Assembly (NCBI GenBank): GCA_030035585.1 | Contig: CM057469.1 | Span: 21,260,501 to 21,324,500 of the forward strand | DNA from: Dugong dugon | Lineage: Eukaryota; Chordata; Mammalia; Sirenia; Dugongidae | Direction: 5' to 3' | Length of the DNA: 64,000 nt | Shown here: piece after piece, positions 9,103 to 20,766 of the stretch | How the letters are laid out: every line of letters starts with the position of its first letter | Position numbering within the stretch: position 1 is the stretch's first letter | Position numbers and translations under genes: made by a program | Notes under the pieces: generated by a model | What the model was told of the DNA's origin: nothing | Databases searched by the model: none | The model's input: the letters and a program-made list of their open reading frames with translations, nothing else

Positions 9103-11675
9103 GAGTGTTCTTTGTTGTTTGCTCCTCTTTGGGCATGATACTTTTCACCTCCTTCTCCAATTGGCAGGGTCAGTCGCTCAGATATGCTAAAGCAGGGTAG
9201 GTCTAGATGAAGAGGAGTTGCTGGGATTGGTTGTTTGTGGCACTTACTACCACCACCAGGGCAAGCCCGCAATCAGTGCAGGGCAGGTTCCAGTAGGCTG
9301 TGCCAGGGCTACTCTGGGGTGTGATGTTCGGCGCACAGTGCAGGTAGGCAGGATGGAGGGAGGAGACCGTGATCTGTGGAGCTAAGATGGGTATGGGAGA
9401 GAGGAGAGGAAAGACAGCCAAAAACATACGAAGAAACAAAAAAGAGTACTAGGGGAGCTTGCCATTAGAAATTGTTAAAGGGAGTCTGTCGATCTGAGAA
9501 CAAACAACATCAGCTCACAGGCTGAATCTAGGACACAGGATTGTACCAGCCAGATACGAATCTAGGAAATGAACTCTCAAGGACTATCCAAAACCAAAAG
9601 AAATACAGCAGGGAATCAGAGCAATTAATCTGTAAATGACAACAACATCAGAACAATAAAAGAGGGAATAAATGGTGTAGGTATAGAACCTTCTAATGGA
9701 GAGGAAGGCAAGGCAATACCAAGTAATAATAGACTGCTTCAAACTTAGAAAGATAAAGATAAATTTCACTGTAACCACAAAGAAAGTTAACAAACCTACT
9801 CATGAAAATAAAGAGAAAACCATCAAGTCTCAGTAAAAACAAAAACAAAAGAAATGGAAAAAAATCCACAAACAAAAGGAATTCAGCACAGGAGAGTAAG
9901 AGGAACAAAGAAGAAGTCAGCACCACAAAAAAAGCACTCACAAATCAAAAACACTGGAAATAACAAATGTTGGAGAGGCTGCAGGGAGATCGGAACTCCT
10001 ATGCACTGCTGTTGGGAATGCATAATGATACATCCATTTTGGAAAATGATACTGCGCTTCCTTAGAAAGCTAGAAATAGAAACACCATACAATCCAGCAA
10101 TCCCACCCTAGGAATATATCTTAGAGAAATAAGAGCCATCACACAAATAGACATATGCACACCCATATTCACTGCAGCATTGTTCACAATAGCAAAAAGA
10201 TGGAAACAACCTAGATGCCCATCAACAGATGAATGGATAAACAAACTATGGTATGTACACACAAAGGAGTACTTCACAACGATAAAGAATGATTATGAAT
10301 CTGCAAAACATAACATGGATGAAACTGGGGGACATTAAGCTGAGTGAAATAAGTCAATCACAAAAGGACAAATATTGTATGAGACCTCTACTGTAAAAAC
10401 TCATGAAAAAGTTTACACATAAAAAGAAACAATCTTTGTTGGTTACAAGGAATGGGAGGGGATAGATAAGTGGTAACTTTGGTGAAGGGTAAGACAGTAC
10501 ACAATACCGGGGAAGCCAGTACAGCTTGTACAAGGAAAGGTCATGGAAGCTCCATAGACACTTCCAAACTCCCTGAAGGACGAATTGCTGGGTGGAGGGC
10601 TGTGGGGACCATGCTCTGGGGGAACATCTAGCTCAACTGGCATAACACAGTTTATAAAGACAATGTTCTACATTCTACCTTGGTGAGTAGTGTCTGGGGT
10701 CTTAAAAGCCTGTGAGCAGCCGTCTAAGATACTCCACTGGTCTCACCCCTTGGGGAGCAAGGCAGAATGAAGAGAACAGATATGAGGACAAGATTAGTTC
10801 AAAGGACTAATGGACCACAGCTACCAAGGCCTCCACCAGACTGAGTCCAGTACAGCTAGATGGTGCCCAGCTACCACCACTGACTGCTCTGACCAGGATC
10901 ACAACAAAGGGTCCTGAACAGAGCTGGAGAAGGATGTAGAACAAAATTCTAACACACACACAAAAAGACCAGATTTACTGGCCTGACAGAGACTGAAGAA
11001 ACCCTGAGAGTACGGCCCCCGGACACCCTTTTAACTCAGTGGTGAAGTCACTCCCAGGCTCCACCGTTCAGCCTGGGATTGGACAGCCCCATAAAACAAA
11101 ATGGGACTAATGAGGCACAGCAGTCCAGGGACAAGGACTAGAAGACAGGCGGGGACAGGAAAGCTGGTGATAGGGAACCCAAGGTTGAGAAAGGACAGTG
11201 TTGACATGTTGTGGGGTTGTTAACCATTGTCATAGGGCAATATGTGTACTAACTGTTTAATGAGAACCTATTCTGTTCTGTAAACCTTAATCTAAAGTAC
11301 AAAAAAAAAAAAGAATTACCTATGCGAGATCAAATTGACAACAGCAACTCAAATGGTTTGATGGGAAGCCTAAGGGTGCAGTGAGTTGAAGATAATGGTG
11401 ATGGAATAATTTGGAAAAGGATAGTGAGAATAGCAGCACAACCAGAAGAACGTAATCAATGTCACTGAATTGTACATGTAGAAATTTTTGAAAAGGTGTA
11501 TCTCTGGCTATGCATATTTTCACCAAAAAAGAAAAAAGTCCTCCAAGGTTAAGAAGGGAGAGTGCTGACATGTTGTGGGACTGTTAACCAAAGTCATAAA
11601 ACAATATGCATGTTGACTGTGTAATGAGAAACTATTTGTTCTGTAAACCTTCATCTAAAGTACAATTTTAAAAAA
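9103..11675 (+). mobile_element. LINE-1 copy B: 5'-inverted, ORF2-less
   Basis: Bounded by the 12-bp duplication 'aacaagatagtg' (9091-9102, 11676-11687). 9103-9470 is the reverse complement of L1 5'UTR sequence, matching copy C at about 31890-32264. From 9471 the element runs forward from the end of ORF1 (copy C about 33344) through the spacer, then jumps at about 9932 to the ORF2 C-terminus (copy C about 36893), then the 3'UTR to a terminal A-run. The structure matches twin priming during L1 insertion plus loss of about 3 kb of ORF2. Confidence 0.93.
9948..10392 (+). pseudogene. L1 ORF2 C-terminal remnant (copy B)
   Basis: The translation of 9990-10111 shows the conserved ORF2p C-terminal block ('GTPMHCCWECIMIHPFWKM', then '[16 protein letters not shown]') containing the Cys-rich motif. 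Later parts ('agatgcccatcaacagatga', 'cactattgtatgagacct'-like end) continue to about 10392. Endonuclease and reverse transcriptase are missing. Confidence 0.85.
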
Positions 11676-11695
11676 AACAAGATAGTGAGGAGTAT

Positions 11696-11696
11696 A

Positions 11697-11731
<35 letters not shown>

Positions 11732-11810
11732 GAGTCAGAATCTACTCAACGGCAACGGATTTTTTTTTTGTATATATATATATAGATATATATATTTACA
11801 TATATATATT
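11696..11810. repeat. (TG)n/(TA)n repeats around an AfroSINE tail
   Basis: (TG)n and (TA)n from 11696, an AfroSINE 3' tail in + orientation at 11731-11771 ('gagtcagaatctactcaacg'), then more (TA)n. The head of that SINE is gone. Confidence 0.85.
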
Positions 11811-11964
11811 TAACCCATTGCCATCAAGTCGATTCCAACTTATAGTGACCCAATAGGACAGAGTGAATTGCCCCACAGGGTTTCAAACGCGTGGCTGGTG
11901 GGTTCAAATCACTGACCTTTTGGTTAGCAGCTGTAGCATTTAACCACTGTGCCACCAGGGCTCT
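11811..11964 (-). mobile_element. AfroSINE, short form
   Basis: Minus-strand copy from 'cccattgccatcaagtcgat' to 'gccaccagggct', followed by (CT)n and (TA)n. It faces the + strand tail at 11731-11771, making a short inverted pair. Confidence 0.92.
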
Positions 11965-11993
11965 CTCTCTCTCTATATATATATACATATACA

Positions 11994-12518
11994 CAGTTAT
12001 GCGTTGCTTAACATCCATGATTTGTTCTTTGAAATAGATTTTTTATGTGATTTGGGCATTGTGCGAACACCATATTATTTACAGGCAGTCCCCAGGTTAC
12101 AAATGCCTGACTTACATGCAACTCATAGTTATGAACCAACCCTGTAAAGCCTATTATATTAAAAATTTGAGGTACATACAATGGTTCGAAATAACAAACG
12201 GATATTCATTTGCAATGCACATCAAAACGTTATTATTATCATTACTGTATTATTCTGTTAAAGATGTTTTGTGTATCTGGAAATCTTTCTTTAATGTTTT
12301 TTGCATATAAAGGTACATTATATACTCTATGCTGAGACAAACATCTGACTGACATTAGATACAAACTGTACCTAACTGTTCTGATTTACATACAAATTCA
12401 ATTTAAAGACGGAACGGACCTCGTTCATAATCTAGGGACTGCCTGCATAACCTTAGGGGACCACAGATGTATATGAGGTCACACAATGCCCAAACAGACA
12501 CTATGCAGCGCATGACTG
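11994..12518. mobile_element. Tigger-like MITE (outer), split by another MITE
   Basis: The left end 'cagttatgcgttgcttaac' pairs with the right end 'tatgcagcgcatgactg' as imperfect terminal inverted repeats. The internal halves continue on either side of the element at 12082-12445. No transposase frame. Confidence 0.7.
12082..12445. mobile_element. Tigger-like MITE (inner)
   Basis: Starts 'caggcagtccccaggttaca' and ends 'ctagggactgcctg', good terminal inverted repeats, 364 bp. TA precedes the left end; the base pair after the right end is CA, a decayed duplication. Nested in the MITE at 11994-12518, hence younger. Confidence 0.8.
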
Positions 12519-12622
12519 TGTGTAGTGAAAGAGAGAGAGCCATGGTAGGAAGCAGAGTTACGTGGTACCGAACACGACTGACTACAGCACTGTTCAGGCA
12601 GGGGCTAAGGTTTAGGGCTGCA

Positions 12623-12830
12623 GGAGCCCTGCTGATGGAAGGTTAAGCACTTGGCTGCTAACTGAAATGCTGGCTGTTTGAATCCAACCAGCATCTCCAC
12701 AGGAGAAAGACCTGGTGATCTTCTCCTGTAAACATTACATCCTAGAAAACCCTATGGGGCAGTCCTGCTCTGTCACATGAGGTCACTACGAGTCAAAATC
12801 GACTCAATGGCACCCAACAACAATAAAAAC
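12623..12830 (+). mobile_element. AfroSINE, long form with 'cacccaacaacaa' tail
   Basis: Head 'ggagccctgctgatggaagg', middle 'caggagaaagacctggtgat', tail 'gactcaatggcacccaacaacaa', the tail type closest to the RTE 3' end. Confidence 0.9.
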
Positions 12831-14544
12831 AAGGGTAGGGTTAAAGCGTTTGAAATGGGCTGGGGGTGGACAGGCATTAATTCAGGAGTGTTCTAGATGC
12901 TGACTATTAACAGACAAACCAAGTGGTCCATGTTCTTGAAGGGATTAATACACGAAGGAGATATTCACAAACAAATAATTACATGACAGTACGGTAAATT
13001 TTATGGTAGAAAAATACAGCTCCAAATTTTTATCAAATCTCTCTGAGGCACAGACAAGGGAAGCCTGGAAGTGTAGCTTAAAGAGTGAACTTATTTGACA
13101 TCTCATATTACATCTTTAAAATTCAGGTGAATTTTGTAGTCTATTTTATAATATGTTTGTGACTTTTAAAACACATACATGTTTTAAATAACTTGCCATC
13201 ATGAACAAAATGTGTTTTGTCTCTTTGGTTAATGAACAAAATATTGTTACATTGAATCCATTATTATCAGAAAAGGAAACTAAATAGCTTCACAGACCAG
13301 GAAAATCCTTTTATCTGCCCTGATGTCAGAATATGTCTAAAATCTAGGCCACCTAGCTACATACTTATTACTGGCAATGGCAACTTTTTTCACCATTTAT
13401 GAGCAAAGTTGGTTATCACTTCGTGAGTTATCCTTTATTCTATGGTTAGCAATGAATTCATTCACCTTATTCAGGTTTTACCCCTTTGTTGTAATTTTCT
13501 CATGAAGCAAAGTAACAGTGAAACCTTAGGTACATAAATTCTGGCTGCATCTTCTCCTGCTAAGCCAGCACTCATCTGTGTAAGGGCAGCTCACCACAGC
13601 AGGGGCGGACTGGGGAGAGGAGCAGGGGGAGCTGTCTGCACTCTTGGGGAGAAGTATGTACACTATCACCGACATACTGGTGATGATAAAGCGCAGATCA
13701 ATTTTAGTGCTTTTTGTGATTGATTTTAAATTCTCTGCAGACAATGCACCCCCTTACTGCTTGATCCAGGGACAGACCACTCCCACTGGCCCCAACCTTG
13801 AGAGTCACTGTTGTGTAATACCAGTAACTCTGAAGTTCCTTCCTGTTATATTACAGTTGTGGGTACAAGATGATTATTCAATCCATTTTTTTTCTTTTAT
13901 AAAATTTATCATTTTGACCCCCTTGTTGAACATACGAAAGCACTTGGTTGACATCATCTTTATAAACATAGGGAACAAAGAGATCAATAAATTGTCCAGA
14001 TGATTGCATCTATGCACTCATCCAAATGGAGTGTAAACAAATGGGCAGTTTGTTTCCCAGCCAGTTGTTTGCATATGTCTTTGGAGAACAAGAAAACAGA
14101 TCTTTTGGTACTCCTGAGGGTGCCTCTTATACCTCCTTGTGAGTCTCAACCAGCTTAAGCCAGCTCCACAGCTTCATCACCTTCTGCTTTCTCATCTACT
14201 CGGCTCTGCAAAGAGTATCTGAAACTGACTTTGAAGGAAGCCTCAAGTAATTTTGAATGTGCTTGTTCAATTATGTCTTACATGTTGTTCCTGGCCAACA
14301 CTGCTTCTTTTTAATTGCTAAAATTTCTTGTGATTATCTTTGAAATTTCACATGAATGACATGAAAATATCTCTGTAACAGTGACAGTTTTATACAGCAA
14401 TTGTTCAAGAAATTTCGATAATATGGGGGAGCACAGACAGGACAACTAAGGACACTGGATTTTCTGAGAACCTCAGAATACTAAACTTTCTATTCATTCC
14501 TTCCCAATGAAAATGGTTTGTTTCTTGGGCTTTCTACTCACCCC
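12831..14544. other. No feature recognised
   Basis: About 1.7 kb without a recognised repeat. A 119-codon open frame (13644-14003, +) has no recognisable domain and no codon signal; I treat it as chance. Confidence 0.5.
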
Positions 14545-14820
14545 CCCTTCTGACTCACTGTAGCCGTTTTTGCTGTGTGATAAACAGCTCTCAAACATAG
14601 AGATTTAAAATTACAGTAGTTTATTCAGCTCATGATTCTGTGGGTCAGCAATTTGGGCTGGTCTTCTCATGTGGGCCAAGCTCGGCTGATCTCCCCTGGG
14701 ACTCACTCGTATGTTGTAGTCCTCTGACAGATTAGTTGAGGTTGGCTGACCATCAGCTGGGATACCTCAGTTCTTCACGTTGCGTTCATCCTCCAGCAGA
14801 TAACCTGGACGTCTTCACAT
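14545..14820. mobile_element. Old mammalian interspersed repeat, class uncertain
   Basis: Wording such as 'ctcatgattctgtgggtcag' and 'gggctggtcttctcatgtgg' is typical of an ancient repeat found across mammals. I do not assign a family. Confidence 0.5.
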
Positions 14821-14823
14821 GAC

Positions 14824-15168
14824 AGCAGTGTTAAGCGGTAGAATTCTCACCTTCCATGTGGGAAACCAGGTTCAATTCCAAGCCAATGCACCACATGCAC
14901 AGCTAGCTACCACCCATCTGTCATTGGAAGCTTGAGGAACGCCATCATGCTGGATAGATTTCAAGGGAGCTTCCAGACTAAGATGGACTAGGAATAAAGG
15001 CCTAGCAATCGATTTCCAAACAAAAAAAATCAGCCAAGGAAAACCCTACCGGCTACAAGGGTCCAATCCCCAACTGATCATATGGATGGCGTAGGGCCTG
15101 GCAGCATTTAGTTTCTGTGTGTATGGGGTTGCCATAAGTCTGGTTGACTTGATGATAGCTAACAATAG
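14824..15168 (+). mobile_element. tRNA-Gly-headed SINE
   Basis: The head 'agcggtagaattctcacctt ... ggttcaattccaagccaatgca' matches the A-box, anticodon arm and B-box of tRNA-Gly. The body is about 270 bp, and the 3' end 'gttgacttgatgatagctaacaata' resembles the RTE 3' terminus. Confidence 0.85.
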
Positions 15169-16166
15169 GTGGGAAGGTATGGGTGTAAAGGAGGAGAAGG
15201 AGAGCACCCAAGCCTAGAGAAATGTACAGATGCAGGAGAGAGACTTACTGCATAATCTCTTTAACACTAAGGCTAGCATACAGCCATTCACTAGCATGAG
15301 TTAAAGTAATACAATATATCTCTCTTATCTGTCACTTTTGCAAAACTTGAGACCAGGACTTCAGATATCTTCCTAAAATTATTTTTAGAAAACTAAATGA
15401 AACAGAGTAGAAATAGATCAATCAGATGGTATACTTCCTACTAGCTTTCCAAAAGATTATTATGTATTGGTTATGTTTCTTGGAGATAAACAATTAAAAG
15501 CATAAATCAATTCAATAGGAAGACAGGATGGAATCCTGCCTAGAAATGGAAGGTTCTTTGGAAAGCTTCATAGAGGACACATTTTAGCTGTGCCAAAAAA
15601 TGTGATGAATGAATAAAAATGTCTGTAGACTCAGTTGGAGGACTATCTGGACTGGCTCAAACTTGTGAACCTGTCATTTTGCACACCAGACACCTCATCT
15701 TTTGGAGTCAGAGACATCAGTTACACTTTCTGGTTGTCAGGGGATCTCTATGATGGATTCACATGATCTTCTGTCACATCGGGGTTATCATCTGCTGCTG
15801 CAGATGGATGTATGTACAGGTATCTTTCAAGATTGGGGCAGTGTCCACTCCTTTCCCATTCACAAGCAATTAAACATACATAGAAAATCCCAAGAAATTT
15901 CCAACAGTTCTTTACTCTAGTAAATGGACTCCAGATCACTCACAAAAAGAGTGTGAAGTGTGTGTTCGGCAGTGGGGCAGTGAAAAGTTGCTACTGGCAC
16001 CCTCAGCTGAGCTCTCAGCCCTGCACCAATATGAGTCTAGAGCTTCTCTACCCAGACCTTGAGGACTTCCTTCTATGGATGCCCCATCACAGCCCCTATT
16101 CCTCATTATACTCTCTGTTTCCCATGTCCTTTATATTCCCTACCTGGTATTATTCCCTTTCCTGGG
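15169..16166. other. No feature recognised
   Basis: Small open frames at 15702-15920 and 15953-16174 lack any recognisable domain. No repeat assigned. Confidence 0.5.
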
Positions 16167-16593
16167 TGTCTTAGTTATCTAGCGCTGCTATAACAAAAAT
16201 ACCACAAGTGGGTGGCTTTAACAAGCAAAAATTTATTTTCTCACATTTTAGGAGGCTAGAAGTCCAGATTCAGGGCACCAGCCCTGGGGGAAAGCTTTTT
16301 CTCTCTGTCAGCTCTGGAAGAAGGTCCTTGTCTCTTTTCAGCTTCTGACAATGGCTTGGTTCCTTGGTGATCTTCATGTGGCATCACATCTATCTTTACC
16401 CTACTGCGTTTCCTCACTTCCTTGCTTGATTTGCTCCTTTTAAATCTAAGAGATTGACTAGAGACATACCCTACTCTAATACTGTCTCATTAACGTAACA
16501 AAGAAAACCCATTTCCAAATGGGATTATAGCCACAGGTATAGGGTTAGGGTATACAACACATATTTTTGGGGGGCACAATTAAATCCATAACA
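16167..16593 (-). mobile_element. MaLR-like LTR
   Basis: On the minus strand it starts 'tgttatggatttaattgtgc' and ends at 16167 with '...gctagataactaagaca'-like sequence, the same family as 4342-6015. No matching 5-bp flanks are visible (ctggg against cccag). Confidence 0.82.
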
Positions 16594-16888
16594 CCCAGCA
16601 TTCTGTTGGTCTTAGAAATCTCCAGGTCTCCAGTGTAAAGTATGTGTAAGAGCTCTGCTCTCCTTCCCCCTCTGTTGTTCAGAAAGGTGAAGGGGAATCT
16701 TCTTGGTGCAAAGTTGAGGGAAGAAAGAGTATTCAGGCGGTCTCTTGCTCTCCCCCACCTCCATCTTCCTTTATTTTGTTTCTTTGGTCAGCCCTGTTTA
16801 TTTAACAAATAATCATACATCTCACCCTATGAGGGAATGATAATAATATAACATACTTTATAGGTTCTTATGTGAGGAATAGAAAGAA

Positions 16889-17031
16889 AGGCCTGGAGAT
16901 CTACTTCTGAAAATCAGGCTGGCAGTTCAAATCCACCAGACTCTCCTTGGAAACTCTATGGGGCAGTTCTACTCTGTTCTATAGGGTCAGTATGAGTCAG
17001 AACTGACTCAACGGCACCTAACAACAACAAT
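16889..17031 (+). mobile_element. AfroSINE, 5' truncated or recombined
   Basis: 16889-16918 is middle-region sequence ('ggcctggagatctacttctg') joined directly to a head-region block ('ggctggcagttcaaatccac'), then normal body and an 'acctaacaacaacaa' tail. The block order is unusual. Confidence 0.8.
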
Positions 17032-18505
17032 GAAACTATTCTAAATATCTTTGTGAATCCGTTGTTGTATTCTGTTTAAATGTTTTATAGAGCTAATATG
17101 TGACATTGGCCCAACATGCCTGAGGGGATAGGCCACACAGATTATCTCCAAAGTCAAGAAACTGAAGTTTAGGGTGCTTTAACAGCATGCCTCAGATTCC
17201 TAAGCCAGTGACTGGGGAGCTGCAAAGCCTGTGCTCTTTTAGCTTTAGAACGCTTAAGACAAATAACAGGCAATACTACTTAATCAGTAAACATCTAACA
17301 TCTAGAAATAAATGGAAGAGGACAACTTGAAGCAATTTACAAACTGTCAGGGAGATCACTGATTGGAAAACGTAGCCACCAGCTCTTCTGATAGGCAAGC
17401 TCATCCCTATTATTTTCCCTACCCTCTTTGCAGAATACGTGTAAAGGTTCTACTTTGTATGTGGGGGTAGTCTGAAGGGGGACTCAGTGATTGACAGGTA
17501 GACATACCTGTGTCACTCACCTGTGCAGCTCACACAAAGCCACTTCCAAACTTGTGGATATGTAGGATCATTACTCCTCAGGAGGTCATAAAATCTCAAT
17601 CTTCCAATCACCTAAAGCAGGCCTTCCTCTAATGACCGTTGTCTGGAAGTGTGCCTACTAGAAATGGGTCTAAACAAGTTTGGAGATGCACCCAGACCGA
17701 GCAGATTGGACACTGTGAAGGTGTTGCAACAATGAGGTACCATCCAAGAGATCTCTGGCCCATCCCATTAAGAGAGCTCCCACTTTCTCTGCCCTATAAC
17801 ATACTGTTTCTTTGTTCTAATTAAGTATCTCTCTATCTAGAAGTTTGGTTTGTTACAACCAAAGGCCAATTTTACTTACATGGCTAAAATGTCAGGGCTG
17901 AAACCTAAAATCTTTACCATCACACACAAGTGGCTTCTGAGCCCCACACTGAGAGCAGTGACTGAGAAGGATGCCCTGTGCCTCTCCTTTGCCAGATAGT
18001 GCTTGGAACCCCATCAGACATCAGGGATGACACCTAACATCTGTTAGTTCTAACAAGAGGACCCTCTGATCCCCTACCTGGGAAACAAGGGCTAGGGAGG
18101 TGTCTCCATGACTCCAACCAGTAGGACCCAAGTTGGCTCAAAATCCAGCACACACATCGGGTACATTACCCTGAAATTAGTTTTTTCTTTCTTTCTTTTT
18201 AATCTCTGTTCTCCCTAGAGGAACAGGAATGTGTAGGGTGGTTGGAAAGTGCTAAAGAGATGACTGAAAACGCTGTAAAGGCAACATTGTCTTAGCCTCA
18301 GAAGGTAGTCAGTGGTTTCCCCTTCTAGAAAGAGAGCAAATACTGCAAGGATACTGCGTGGAAGCAGGAGTTGTGGACACAGGTTCAACAAAGATGCTAG
18401 TTTTAACACAGGGAATTATGGGGTAGTTAGATCCTTACGTTTGAAAACAAAACAGAACTAAAAACCACTATATACTAGGTACGTATTTGTAACCTAATTT
18501 TATTA
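17032..18505. other. No gene; possible MIR at about 17130-17240
   Basis: 17150-17230 ('caagaaactgaagtttaggg') resembles the MIR core but is poorly preserved. The remainder is unassigned. Confidence 0.35.
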
Positions 18506-18707
18506 AAGGATCCCTGGTGGTGTGGTGGTTACTCGGTTGCTAACCAAAAGGTCGGTGGTTTGAACCCACCAGCCACTCCACAAAAGAAAGATGTGGCAAT
18601 CTGCTCCCATAAAGATTTCAGTTCAGGAGACCCTATGGGGCAGTTCTACTCTGTCCTATAGGGTCGCTATGAGTTGGAATCGACTCGGCGGCAATGGGTT
18701 TTTTAAA
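18506..18707 (+). mobile_element. AfroSINE, long form
   Basis: Head 'ggatccctggtggtgtggtg', middle 'caaaagaaagatgtggcaat', tail 'gactcggcggcaatgggtt' plus T's. Flanks are too degraded for a clear duplication. Confidence 0.93.
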
Positions 18708-18798
18708 GTGTTTTATGTATTTTAAGTATTGGTCTGAATTGTACCCTTTCAAATCTGTCTAATTTGGGTTTTGGTTTAATTTGATCTAACTTTTATTA

Positions 18799-18956
18799 GA
18801 GCCCTGGTGGCTCAGCTGTTAAACATCTGGCTGCTAACCAAAAGGTTGGCAGTTCGAATTCACCAGCCGCTCCTTGGAAACCCTATGGGGCAATTCTACT
18901 CTGCCACATAGGGTCGCTATGAGTTGGTATCAACTCTATGGCAACGGGTTTGGAAT
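18799..18956 (+). mobile_element. AfroSINE, short form
   Basis: Exact 10-bp target duplication 'acttttatta' at 18789-18798 and 18957-18966. Lies 91 bp after another AfroSINE in the same orientation. Confidence 0.95.
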
Positions 18957-18966
18957 ACTTTTATTA

Positions 18967-19639
18967 AACAATTTAATGAAAAGTTTTAATTTATAGAAAA
19001 ACATATTTAAATGAAAGTGAGTGAGAATTTCCCTAAATGTTTCAAGCCTAGGAAAGATGGACTTTATGGATCACAGAACTGTAATTCACAGAATACAGTT
19101 CATCCAGATTTTCTGTGTGAAATGAAGGGATAAAAGATTGCTTCTTGTATACCAGCCTTGCAAACACAAGCTTATAAATAATAGTGTTTTCTTTTGAAAT
19201 TTTGGAGGGCTGCTTTCATTGAATAGCTCTCATTTATGTTACCAACTTTAGCATTTTGCTACAAACACCCTCTGATCTGATAATCCATATAGTGAAACAG
19301 CCTCAAATCTAGCTCTGTAAAATGCCATTAAATAAATGAAACATAATTAAAATCGAAGTGTTACAGAAACCCTGCCAGGATTCATTAGCCTCGAAAATCA
19401 CCTCCAGTATTTGCTCTTTTGTAAGAAAACAATGATAGATGAAACTCAGGAGATATCCTGAATGACCTTGAAGTTCTAGGTTGAAAACTCCATACCTGAA
19501 ACTCAAGTTTTATTTCCAAATAATGGCTCTGATTATAACAGCGACAGAACAGAGCCTGTGTTTATTTGCTTTTACATGTGCCAGAATTTCATTTCCAGGC
19601 CCTAGCTGTATGCTAGAATGATGATTCTTGCTTTATCAG
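18967..19639. other. No feature recognised
   Basis: No supported gene or repeat. Confidence 0.5.
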
Positions 19640-19995
19640 TCAGGATAAGCTAGGCTGTGTTGTGGTAACAAAAAACCCTCCAAACCTTGGCAGGTTATTT
19701 TTCTCTCATGCTTCTGGTCAATTGCAGGTTTGTTTCCTTGCTTTAGGTCAAATGTCATCAGAGCGATCATCATCTCAAATATTATTGTTGCTATGACAAA
19801 GGGAAAGACAGTTTTGGAAGATATTGCACTGGTGAGTAAATGCTCTGTTCTAAAAGTGACACATATTACTTCCACTCATAGCTTATTGGCTAGAAGCAGT
19901 CACCTGACCCCTTCCAACCATAAGTGGCCAAGAGGTGTACCATACATGTGCACCAAAGGCAGCGAGACAGAAATATTTGGTGAACATCACTATTG
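19640..19995. mobile_element. Old mammalian interspersed repeat, class uncertain
   Basis: Blocks such as 'cagtcaggataagctaggct' and 'cacatattacttccactcat' match the wording of an old repeat shared by many mammals. Overlapping short open frames on both strands are incidental. Confidence 0.5.
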
Positions 19996-20224
19996 AAAAC
20001 TATTTAAAGGACAATAAATCTTTTGACAGAATTTTTAGGGAAAGGGAGAAAAAGGCTGAGACAAAACCACAGCATAAGAGAATATGAGAGCATCATGTAT
20101 TCCACGAAAACCTTAATGTCAGGAAACTTAAGAGTCATTTAAGTGCTGATACATGTTTATGATCTCAAATACTTGTATTCTAACTTGCAGAGAATAAGAA
20201 ATAAAGTGACCTCATTAATATCCC

Positions 20225-20420
20225 TAGATTCCCTGGATGGTGCAAATAGTTAACACCTTCAGCTGCTAACTGAAAGGTTGCAGGTTTGAGTGCACCCAGA
20301 GGCATCTCAAAAGAAAGGCTTGGCAATCTACTTCTGAAAAATCAGCCATTGAAAACCTTACAGAGCACATTCTACTCTAGCACACATGGATTCATGATGA
20401 GTTTGAATCAGCTCGCCAAC
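20225..20420 (+). mobile_element. AfroSINE variant (cacccagaggc type)
   Basis: Head 'ttccctggatggtgcaaata', 'gagtgcacccagaggcatct' middle, decayed tail. Lies next to the truncated end of the LTR at 20465-20766. Confidence 0.8.
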
Positions 20421-20464
20421 TGTTGATTTTGTTAATATCTCTGAGAGCGTTGGTGTGTTGGGAT

Positions 20465-20766
20465 ACGTGCATTTTCTCCTGGCACTACTTTCTTGGTGGT
20501 ATGAAGTCCCCATGTGTCTGCTCACTTCCCTCTTTTATATCTCAAAAGAGATTGGCTCAAGACACAATCCAATCTTGCAGATTGAGTCCTGCCTCATTAA
20601 CATAATTGCCACTAATTCCATCTCATCAATGTCATAGAGGTAGGATTTACAACACATAGGAATATTACATCAGATGACAAAATGGTGGACAATCCACAAT
20701 ACTGGGAATCACGGCCTAGTCAAGTTGACACACATTTTTGGAGGATACAATTCAATCTATGACATT
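20465..20766 (-). mobile_element. MaLR-like LTR, 3' truncated
   Basis: Reverse-strand match, over about 300 bp, to the 5' two-thirds of the LTR at 49921-50442 (for example 'tcctggcactactttcttgg', 'atcagatgacaaaatggtgg', and the minus-strand start tcatagattgaattg). Confidence 0.85.

Noticed and set aside
13644..14003. 119-codon + frame as a gene
   Set aside because: No domain, no splice-site or codon evidence, surrounded by non-coding sequence.
14824..14900. A functional tRNA-Gly gene
   Set aside because: The stem positions are mismatched and a SINE body follows directly; it is the SINE head.
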